A DNA stretch of 64,000 nt, taken from assembly GCA_964580185.1 (NCBI GenBank), contig CAZOJQ010000008.1:8270-72269 (forward strand). The letters run 5' to 3'. The notes beneath the pieces were generated by a model. That model was not told where the DNA came from, searched no databases, and saw only the letters and a list, made by a program, of their open reading frames with translations. Of this stretch, positions 59,301 through 64,000 are shown one piece after another (within the stretch, counting starts at the first letter, position 1; the number at the start of each line of letters is the position of its first letter). Source of the DNA: CAYWWY01 sp964580185. GTDB taxonomy: Bacteria > Thermotogota > Thermotogae > MWEM01. The position numbers and the translations under genes were made by a program.

Positions 59301-59825
59301 AGCGCCCCGTTGCGGGAGAAAGTGGGCAACATAGATTGGGCTATTGGCAGGGGTTCTGGGTTCATCCACAAAATATACACCTGGTGAACGAACCAATTGG
59401 TTTACAACAACCCGTTCGACTCCGTTAATGACAAAAGAACCTCGATCCGTCATGTACGGGATGCTTCCAAAGAAGGTTTCTTCTTCTCTCATTTCTCCCG
59501 TTCGCAAATCCGAAACACGGATGGTTACGTAAATCGGTATGCTATAGGTGGTTCCTTTGGCCTTACACTGATCTTCCCATTCTTTTGGTTGACCCAGTCG
59601 GGTACCAGAAAACTCCAGAACAAACCCTTTTTCGTCTTTTCGGAGGTCTCCTCGATGCGGTTGAGATCGGATGGGAGAAAACTTTTTTAATACGTGGAAA
59701 ATCCCTTCGTCCAGAAATTTCGCGTACGAGACGGTTTGGATATCGTTCAGGTTTTCAACTGCAACCGTTTCTTCGATTTTGCCGTACACTTGTCGTTCTC
59801 TTCGACCAAAATTCGCTTTCCTCAT
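56322..59825 (-). CDS. rpoB: RNA polymerase subunit beta
   Basis: The 1167-residue subunit has normal domain order. The rifampicin region reads S-S-Q-L-S-Q-F-M-E-Q-V-N-P-L-A-E-L-T-H-K; relative to E. coli, D516 is Glu, N518 is Val and S522 is Ala, while H526 and S531 are kept. The C-terminal G-G-K-A-Q-F-G-G-Q-R-F-G-E-M-E segment is intact. It follows rplL after 115 bases that contain a strong hairpin. Confidence 0.97.
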   Translation of the reverse strand: MRKANFGRRERQVYGKIEETVAVENLNDIQTVSYAKFLDEGIFHVLKKFSPIRSQPHRGDLRKDEKGFVLEFSGTRLGQPKEWEDQCKAKGTTYSIPIYVTIRVSDLRTGEMREEETFFGSIPYMTDRGSFVINGVERVVVNQLVRSPGVYFVDEPRTPANSPIYVAHFLPQRGAWLEIMLNTNKGILQARIDRRRKVNLLLFFKAVGFDNNMELFAHFPYILDEFEQKDLEEHIHSFILEDIRTGGGELIASKGSLLDKETMNKILEAEISQITILDPYLQRTYENLDDDLKEADEDTAVMELFRKLKPGEIPRVNTAKNYLYNLYFSAEKYDFSEVGRYKMNRRLNKTYQKYLSNIHESESHPYEEISSVIREMDILLATMHLIDLEKDPTLLDTKDHLGNKRVRTVGELLESEFERGFSKIQRQIQERLTLYNSLDKVSMQSLINVRPIIVSMNQFFASSQLSQFMEQVNPLAELTHKRRLSAIGPGGLKRERAKIEVRDVHDSHYGRMCPIETPEGANIGLITSLSSFAKIDKFGFLITPYRKVTSGRVTDEIFYLTADEEEHYNIAQANTPISKNGEIAVDFPTVRFHSEIKYIEKNQVDFIDVSPKQTIAISTALIPFLEHDDSNRAMMGSNMQRQAVPLVHPEAPKVGTGIEWIAGRDSGFVVLAKYPGQVVKMDASSIRIHRKDEEGKLMFDGKNPVVDAYHLKKFVRSNQDTMINQRPIVSVGEYVSVGDPIADGPATDMGELALGQNVMVAFMPWEGYNFEDAMLMSEELLEQDTFTSVHIEMYEVNARETRLGPEEITPDIPNVGRDRLKNLDEQGIIRIGAFVTSEDILVGKVTPKGEAEISPEEKIIRSVFGDRGRDIRDTSLKLPHGVNGRVIDVQIFQKDDVSELGPGVNTMVRVYVACRKPLDIGDKFAGRHGNKGVVSKILPKQDMPFMPDGKPINIILNPLGVPSRMNIGQILETHLGWLADLNGWFVATPVFDGAKEDEVLSALYKRRSELGITEGDHPKTMSGKVFLRDGRTGEPFANSVVVGVMYIMKLVHIAQDKIHARSVGPYSLIHQQPLGGKAQFGGQRFGEMEVWALEAYGATNTLNEMLTIKSDDVFGRNEVYMAISKNKNVPEAGIPESFKVLVKELRGVALDVKVFDEHGNEILLDKE

Positions 59826-59864
59826 ACCATTACCCCCTTGAGAGGATACAGCTCACCAGTTTAC

Positions 59865-59909
59865 AAAAAAAAACATACCAGATCCACGCGACAAGTTATT
59901 GTCGCGTGG
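59865..59909 (-). terminator. strong hairpin and T-run between rplL and rpoB (probable attenuator)
   Basis: A perfect 11-bp stem CCACGCGACAA / TTGTCGCGTGG with a four-base loop lies at 59884-59909. On the minus strand it is followed after ten bases by a run of nine T (59865-59873). The T-run is not directly adjacent, so partial attenuation or an RNA-processing site, as in the rplL-rpoB gap of other bacteria, is more likely than full termination. Confidence 0.7.
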
Positions 59910-59940
59910 CCTGATCTACAATTGTTCTTTCTTTTGGATC

Positions 59941-60324
59941 TTATTTTAGTTCGACTTCCGCTCCGGCTTCTACCAGTTTCTTCTTGGCTTCTTCCGCTTC
60001 TTCCTTTTTCATGCCTTGTTTGATGATTGCATCAGCGGAACCGGCTTTTTCTACAGCATCCTTTGCGTCTTTCAGATTCAAACCTGTTAACTCTCGGACA
60101 ACCTTGATCACAGCCACCTTATTTGCTCCGAAACTCTTCAAGAACAGGTCAAAATCGGTTTTCTCTTCCTCGGGTTCTCCTGCTACGGCCGCTCCTGCGG
60201 CGCTTGCTACTGCAACGGGCGCTGCCGCGGTAACTCCAAACCGTTCTTCCAAAGCCTTAACCAAATCAGCCAACTCTGCTACCGTCATTGTTTCAATTGC
60301 TTGAATGAACTCTTCTTTGGACAT
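59941..60324 (-). CDS. rplL: 50S ribosomal protein L7/L12
   Basis: A 127-residue L7/L12. It has an N-terminal dimerisation helix pair, the Ala/Gly-rich hinge (A-V-A-S-A-A-G-A-A-V-A-G) near residue 45 and the C-terminal factor-binding domain with L-K-S-F-G-A-N-K-V-A-V-I-K-V-V-R and L-K-D-A-K-D-A-V. It forms the ribosomal stalk with L10. It lies about 28 bases after rplJ. Confidence 0.97.
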   Translation of the reverse strand: MSKEEFIQAIETMTVAELADLVKALEERFGVTAAAPVAVASAAGAAVAGEPEEEKTDFDLFLKSFGANKVAVIKVVRELTGLNLKDAKDAVEKAGSADAIIKQGMKKEEAEEAKKKLVEAGAEVELK

Positions 60325-60352
60325 ATTTCATCCACCTCCATAATTGTTTTTT

Positions 60353-60886
60353 TTAGGATTCTTTTTTTTCTTGAATGGCTTTGAGCGCATACGCAAGATT
60401 TCGAATGATTCCAGACATCGCGACTACTACACCCGTAATTGGTGCTTGCATTGTATTCAACAACATCGCCAGCAACTGATCCCGGGATGGTAGTTTGGAT
60501 ATTTCGATCATTCCTTCTGAATCATAAACCCTTCCTTCGAAGTACCCGAACTTAATTTCTGGGATTTTTTTTTCTTTCCCAAATTTGACCAAATGTTTTA
60601 ATGCAGCAATAGGATCTCCTCCTTCTTTTACGAAGAAAAAGGCATTTGTCCCATCCAAATGGTCAATCAGCGCTTTGTCTTGAATATCAATGTTTTTGAT
60701 CGCTCGTTTGGCCAAGGTGTTCTTGCATACTTGAAGTACGCCCCCGTCCTGACGGATTGCCTTTCGGAGCTCACTGATCAACGCAACACTCAAACCGCGA
60801 TAGTCTACAACAACAAGAATTGGACTCTTTCGCAGATTTTCGGTCAATTCATGTACGATCTGTTCCTTCTGTGCTTTTGTAAGCAT
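60353..60886 (-). CDS. rplJ: 50S ribosomal protein L10
   Basis: The 177-residue L10 begins M-L-T-K-A-Q-K-E-Q-I-V and has V-V-D-Y-R-G-L-S-V and N-T-L-A-K-R-A-I. The open frame reaches 60964 through the leader, but the ATG at 60886 follows GGAGGTGAAAGG directly and is the family start. Its synthesis is expected to be autoregulated through the L10 leader upstream. Confidence 0.96.
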   Translation of the reverse strand: MLTKAQKEQIVHELTENLRKSPILVVVDYRGLSVALISELRKAIRQDGGVLQVCKNTLAKRAIKNIDIQDKALIDHLDGTNAFFFVKEGGDPIAALKHLVKFGKEKKIPEIKFGYFEGRVYDSEGMIEISKLPSRDQLLAMLLNTMQAPITGVVVAMSGIIRNLAYALKAIQEKKES

Positions 60887-60902
60887 CCTTTCACCTCCCT
60901 CC

Positions 60903-60930
60903 AAAAAGAAACGGCCTTCTTCCAAGGCCG
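60903..60930 (-). terminator. attenuator hairpin upstream of rplJ
   Basis: On the minus strand CGGCCTT / AAGGCCG (plus-strand arms 60912-60918 and 60924-60930) is followed by TTTCTTTTT just before the rplJ Shine-Dalgarno. It has intrinsic-terminator shape and sits at the end of the L10 leader, as expected for a transcription attenuator of rplJL-rpoBC. Confidence 0.75.
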
Positions 60931-61066
60931 AGGCGAAGAGAGACGGTTGCGCGCACGTACGCAATCGAACTCCTCGAAAAGTCTACCTCGCATACAAGGG
61001 TATGGAGTCGGACTCCACCTCGGTAGGATTTCATGACCTACTGTCTTTGGTGTACCTACGTTATTT
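60931..61066 (-). ncRNA. ribosomal protein L10 leader RNA
   Basis: The ~135-base gap after rplA contains, on the minus strand, the conserved-looking L10 leader elements: a G-T-A-G-G pairing with C-C-T-A-C, the hairpin GGAGTCCGACTCC, then A-T-G-C-G-A-G-G-T-A-G-A-C-T-T-T-T-C-G and the attenuator hairpin. This is the RNA bound by the L10-L7/L12 complex for feedback control. Identification is from memory of the Rfam family pattern; exact ends are approximate. Confidence 0.75.
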
Positions 61067-61068
61067 CA

Positions 61069-61764
61069 CTATTCCAAAAACGAAGAATCCAATTTGATCC
61101 CTGTGCCCATAGTCGGGGCAATAGCAACTTTCTTGAAAAGCCTTCCTTTGAGGGCAGGCGGTTTTAATCCCATGATCTGCCGCAAGGCATTCTCAAGATT
61201 TTCCTGTAGGGCTTCATCCTTAAATGACTTCTTTCCAATCGGAATATGGATATTGCCTGTTTTATCGTTTCTAGCCTCAACGCGGCCCAATTTGAAAGCT
61301 TTGACTGCTTCTTCGACGTCATCGGTTACCGTTCCAGATTTTGGAGAAGGCATGAGACCGCGCGGTCCTAAGACTTTCCCCAATCGTCCGATTACTCTCA
61401 TCATATCGGGCGTGGAAATGGCAACATCAAATTCTGTCCATCCTTCATTCATGATCTTCTCGGCGTAGTCTTCGGCACCAACATAGTCTGCGCCCGCTTC
61501 TTTTGCCTTCTCAGCAGCATCCCCTTTTGCAAAAACAAGGACTCGAATGACCTTTCCTGTCCCATGTGGCAGAGATATGGTATTTCGGATCTGTTGCTCC
61601 GCTTTTCGAGGATCGATGGATGTACTGATGTGAAGTTCTACCGTTTCGTCGAACTTGGCAGTTGCGATCTCTTTGACAAGCTTAACGGCATCTTGGATGC
61701 TATATGTTTTGAATCGATCAACCTTTTCTTTCCCTGCTTCGTACCGTTTGGATCGTTTTGGCAT
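61069..61764 (-). CDS. rplA: 50S ribosomal protein L1
   Basis: The 231-residue L1 begins M-P-K-R-S-K-R-Y and has F-D-E-T-V-E-L-H, G-T-G-K and the family signature K-V-L-G-P-R-G-L-M-P-S-P-K-S-G-T-V-T. The start at 61764 has a G-rich Shine-Dalgarno (GGGGGGAG) about six bases upstream; the frame to 61782 overlaps nothing but lacks spacing. It lies 14 bases after rplK. Confidence 0.96.
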   Translation of the reverse strand: MPKRSKRYEAGKEKVDRFKTYSIQDAVKLVKEIATAKFDETVELHISTSIDPRKAEQQIRNTISLPHGTGKVIRVLVFAKGDAAEKAKEAGADYVGAEDYAEKIMNEGWTEFDVAISTPDMMRVIGRLGKVLGPRGLMPSPKSGTVTDDVEEAVKAFKLGRVEARNDKTGNIHIPIGKKSFKDEALQENLENALRQIMGLKPPALKGRLFKKVAIAPTMGTGIKLDSSFLE

Positions 61765-61778
61765 TAGCGCTCCCCCCC

Positions 61779-62204
61779 TCACTCGACCGTTTCAATGCCC
61801 ATGCTCCTGGCTGTTCCGGCGATGATTTGCATTGCGCCTTCCAGGTCGTTGGCATTGAGATCAGGCATCTTGATCTGAGCAATTTTTTCAATTTGCGCTT
61901 TGGTAATTGTTCCCACTTTGTCTTTGTTTGGTACGGAAGAACCCTTTTTGACGCCCGCTTCTTTCAGGATCAAAAAGGATGCGGGGGGTGTTTTTTTGAT
62001 GAATGTGAATGACCGGTCCTCGAAAATCGTGATAACAACGGGGATAATGGTTCCTGTTTGGTCCGAAGTTTCTGCATTGAACTGTTTGCAAAAACCCATA
62101 ATATTGACCCCATGCTGACCCAATGCGGGTCCTACCGGTGGTGCGGGTGTTGCTTTTCCTGCAGGCAACTGCAATTTTACCTGAGTCAGTACTTTCTTTG
62201 CCAT
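61779..62204 (-). CDS. rplK: 50S ribosomal protein L11
   Basis: A 141-residue L11. The N-terminal domain has P-A-G-K-A-T-P-A-P-P-V-G-P-A-L-G-Q (residues 14-30) and the C-terminal rRNA-binding domain has M-P-D-L-N-A and G-T-A-R-S-M-G-I. It forms the GTPase-associated centre with L10. AAAGGAGG lies six bases upstream of the start. Confidence 0.97.
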   Translation of the reverse strand: MAKKVLTQVKLQLPAGKATPAPPVGPALGQHGVNIMGFCKQFNAETSDQTGTIIPVVITIFEDRSFTFIKKTPPASFLILKEAGVKKGSSVPNKDKVGTITKAQIEKIAQIKMPDLNANDLEGAMQIIAGTARSMGIETVE

Positions 62205-62268
62205 AAAATTCCTCCTTTGTGGTTCTAACGGGTTTCCCCTCCCACAGTCTTTCTTGTACGAACCAATA

Positions 62269-63345
62269 CTACAGTTTTTGGACTTCGCTGAGATGAACCA
62301 TTACGGGGGTTTCTCTCCCGAATATGTTTACCATGACTTTTAATTCTTGTCGTTCTGGGTTGATATCTTCAATTGCTCCAGAGAAGTCAGCGAATGGACC
62401 ATCTTTAATTTTAACCACTTCGCCAAGATGGAAGTCGATTTCGATCCTCGCTGATTTCTTCTCGGCTTTTTCCGAGGTTTCAATCCCAGCTAACCGCTTT
62501 ATAACCCGGGCTTCGCGATCCTTGATCGGGATCGGAGCTCCTCCCGATGAAACGAAATTGATCACATTTGGGATTGAGCGGATCGCGTTCCAAGAGGTAT
62601 CGGTCATAGCCATCTCGACAAAAAGATATCCGGGAAAGAGTTTGCGTCGCTTTACCTTTACCACTTTTAAACTCTTTCTCCCGCCATGTTCGGATACTTC
62701 TACCAATCCATCATAATCGGCGTTGACAACAAGGTCTTCAGAAAGGGCTTGTCCTTCTTTAAAGTGCACCCCTTTCTTTACCCGTGTCTTATCATACAGC
62801 TCCAACGGAATATAATACACATCGGAGTCTTTTTTGGAATCGCGAACGATGACCACTTTTTTGACACGCAAAAAGACGACCACTGTTCCATCAATTTCAC
62901 AAATGTGTTCGTCTGATTTGGATAATGGCATGCCCTGTCGAATCTTGAATCCAACCTTTAATCCCGTTTCGATCTTCGCTGTTTCAGGGACAAAGTAGGT
63001 TTTGGTATATTTCGCATCGGGAGTTTCAATCATGATTTTCCGGTAGTTTCGCAACTCTTTTACTTCTCCCGCATAACGAACCTTCACGGCTGGTTCATCC
63101 GCAAGAACACTGCCTTTTTTTACTTCATCTCCGTTCGAAACATGGAATTTTGCAGAAGGTGAAAGGACATACCGCGTTTGATGGGGATTGGTTGGGTCAA
63201 TGATCATTTCTTCCGGGATTACGATCCGCCCGATGAGATGACCCAAATTGAGAGAATCCCTCTTTTTTTCCGCGTTTTCCAAAATGGAATCCTCCAAGCC
63301 CGAATAGGTTTGGAGAACAAACCACTTCTTTTTCAAATCAACCAC
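62269..63345 (-). CDS. nusG: transcription termination/antitermination factor NusG with large insertion
   Basis: The 358-residue protein starts like NusG (W-F-V-L-Q-T-Y-S-G-L-E) and resumes NGN features near residue 230 (K-L-F-P-G-Y-L-F-V-E-M), ending with a KOW domain (residues ~300-358; G-E-V-V-K-I-K-D-G-P-F-A-D-F-S-G). Residues ~47-225 are an insertion between the first strands of the NGN domain. Normal NusG is about 180 residues. A similar insertion is known in Thermotoga maritima NusG (about 353 residues). GTG 63345 overlaps secE by eight bases; TTG 63336 is an alternative start with GGGTGG five bases upstream. Confidence 0.95.
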   Translation of the reverse strand: MVDLKKKWFVLQTYSGLEDSILENAEKKRDSLNLGHLIGRIVIPEEMIIDPTNPHQTRYVLSPSAKFHVSNGDEVKKGSVLADEPAVKVRYAGEVKELRNYRKIMIETPDAKYTKTYFVPETAKIETGLKVGFKIRQGMPLSKSDEHICEIDGTVVVFLRVKKVVIVRDSKKDSDVYYIPLELYDKTRVKKGVHFKEGQALSEDLVVNADYDGLVEVSEHGGRKSLKVVKVKRRKLFPGYLFVEMAMTDTSWNAIRSIPNVINFVSSGGAPIPIKDREARVIKRLAGIETSEKAEKKSARIEIDFHLGEVVKIKDGPFADFSGAIEDINPERQELKVMVNIFGRETPVMVHLSEVQKL

Positions 63346-63646
63346 CCAAACCCAATACTTGTACGATTACCCGGGTTAGATTGGAAAATCCCAAATCAAT
63401 CAGTCCAAAATAAACAGCCATAATCGCCAAAAGGAATAAAACAACACCTGTTGAGGCAACCAATTCTTTCCGGGTTGGCCAGCTTGTTGCTTTAAACTCT
63501 TGCTTGACATCCCGAAAGAATCGTCTGATTTTGGAAGGTTTTTTGGGAGGCACTGACGGACCTTTCGAATTCCGATCCGCAGGTTTGCTGACTTTCCTTT
63601 CCAACTCTTTTTTCTCCGACTCTTTTTTCTTGATCTCATTGGCCAT
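63338..63646 (-). CDS. secE: preprotein translocase subunit SecE
   Basis: The 102-residue protein has the SecE core at its end: F-R-D-V-K-Q-E-F-K-A-T-S-W-P-T-R-K-E followed by one membrane helix (V-V-L-F-L-L-A-I-M-A-V). The first ~40 residues form a charged K/E-rich extension not seen in minimal SecE. It joins SecY and SecG in the translocon. It follows tRNA-Trp and overlaps nusG by eight bases. Confidence 0.93.
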   Translation of the reverse strand: MANEIKKKESEKKELERKVSKPADRNSKGPSVPPKKPSKIRRFFRDVKQEFKATSWPTRKELVASTGVVLFLLAIMAVYFGLIDLGFSNLTRVIVQVLGLGG

Positions 63647-63670
63647 CGAAACAACCTCCTAATCCAATTC

Positions 63671-63746
63671 TGGCAGGCCCGGCAGGACTTGAACCTGCAA
63701 CACCCGATTTTGGAGACCGGTGCTCTACCAATTGAGCTACGGACCT
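63671..63746 (-). tRNA. tRNA-Trp (CCA)
   Basis: A 76-base tRNA with acceptor AGGTCCG / CGGGCCT (one G-U pair), D-loop A-G-C-T-C-A-A-T-T-G-G-T-A-G-A, anticodon CCA in C-T-C-C-A-A-A, T-loop T-T-C-A-A-G-T and encoded CCA (63671-63673). It lies between rpmG and secE, the usual arrangement. Confidence 0.97.
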
Positions 63747-63754
63747 GTAAATCT

Positions 63755-63904
63755 CTATTTCCCTTCTTTATGGGGGGTGTGTTTTTTGCAGCGCCGGCAG
63801 AACTTCTTTAACTCCAGTTTCTCTTTCATGGTTTGTTTGTTCTTTGTGGTTGAGTAATTTCGTTCTTTGCACTCCGTGCATTCCATGGTGATTTTTACTC
63901 TCAC
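63755..63904 (-). CDS. rpmG: 50S ribosomal protein L33
   Basis: A 49-residue L33, too short for a routine length cutoff. It begins at GTG 63904 (M-R-V-K-I-T-M-E-C-T-E-C-K), has the zinc ligands C-T-E-C near residue 9 and C-R-R-C near residue 36, and ends H-T-P-H-K-E-G-K before a TAG. AAAGGACGGG about six bases upstream serves as Shine-Dalgarno. It sits between tRNA-Tyr and tRNA-Trp. Confidence 0.95.
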   Translation of the reverse strand: MRVKITMECTECKERNYSTTKNKQTMKEKLELKKFCRRCKKHTPHKEGK

Positions 63905-63929
63905 TCTATCCCGTCCTTTCTCATGAAAA

Positions 63930-64000
63930 TGGTGGTAAGGGAAGGATTTGAACCTTCGAAGGCATTCTGCCAGCGGATTTACAGTCCGCCCCCTTTGGCC
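63930..64000 (-). tRNA. tRNA-Tyr (GTA), 5' end beyond the window
   Basis: The 3' ~70 bases are visible: encoded CCA (63930-63932), acceptor 3' strand CCTTACC, T-arm GAAGG-TTCAAAT-CCTTC, a long variable arm and the anticodon loop C-T-G-T-A-A-A (anticodon GTA). The class II variable arm and GTA fit tyrosine. The D-arm and 5' acceptor strand lie beyond position 64000. Confidence 0.92.

Overview
The window looks like chromosomal DNA from a bacterium of, or close to, the Thermotogota, probably a mesophilic, moderate-GC relative such as the Mesotoga/Kosmotoga group. This is an inference from four traits. NusG carries a ~180-residue insertion inside its N-terminal domain. RpoC carries a ~280-residue insertion near its N-terminus. 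The glutamate dehydrogenase is very close to the Thermotoga enzyme as I remember it. The order aspS - STAS protein - cmk - ispH - rpsA - der is one I recall from Thermotoga maritima. Genes are tightly packed, with many ATGA/TTGA overlaps. No gene-free stretch exceeds about 210 bases, and I see no insertion sequence, prophage, CRISPR array or rRNA.

Layout. 1-9 kb: mixed strands, with an FAD oxidoreductase, a corrinoid-activator-like iron-sulfur protein, a NatAB-type ABC exporter, a DHFR-like reductase, HtpX, a SagB-type oxidoreductase and a sugar-phosphate transferase. From 9 kb to the end everything is on the minus strand. 9.0-25.6 kb: a nearly continuous run from trpS through scpA, gcvT, gcvH, an orphan [2Fe-2S] protein, aspS, STAS, cmk, ispH, rpsA, der, plsY and glgX to a glycosyltransferase and a GNAT protein. 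25.7-27.9 kb: gdhA and a DUF308 membrane protein. 27.9-34.1 kb: nqrBCDEF without nqrA, plus an unknown 149-residue protein and a secreted double solute-binding protein fused to a chagasin-like domain. 34.1-41.2 kb: ybeY, pgpH, phoH, lysA, a dCMP deaminase, a hydantoinase and a YgeW-like carbamoyltransferase. 41.2-44.2 kb: fabF, fabZ and a YghO-like protein. 44.3-48.5 kb: an ABC permease/ATPase pair, an NhaC-type antiporter and a glycosyltransferase. 48.6-51.3 kb: a monomeric [FeFe]-hydrogenase, tRNA-Ser, an S1-domain protein and L31. 51.3-64 kb: the rpoC-rpoB-L7/L12-L10-L1-L11-nusG-secE-tRNA-Trp-L33-tRNA-Tyr block.

Together the genes suggest an anaerobic fermenter. It makes H2 (HydA), ferments amino acids (GDH, glycine cleavage T and H) and stores glycogen (GlgX). 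Membrane energetics look sodium-based (NQR-like complex, NhaC, NatAB). The most unusual parts are the NqrA-less NQR cluster with its unknown companion, the solute-binding/chagasin fusion, the YgeW-hydantoinase pair, and two orphan iron-sulfur proteins (RACo-like and xanthine-dehydrogenase-small-subunit-like). Predicted promoters repeatedly show an extended -10 of the form TGnTAnaaT, and several genes appear to start with TTG. No wholly new system is proven here; the findings name candidates and the test for each.
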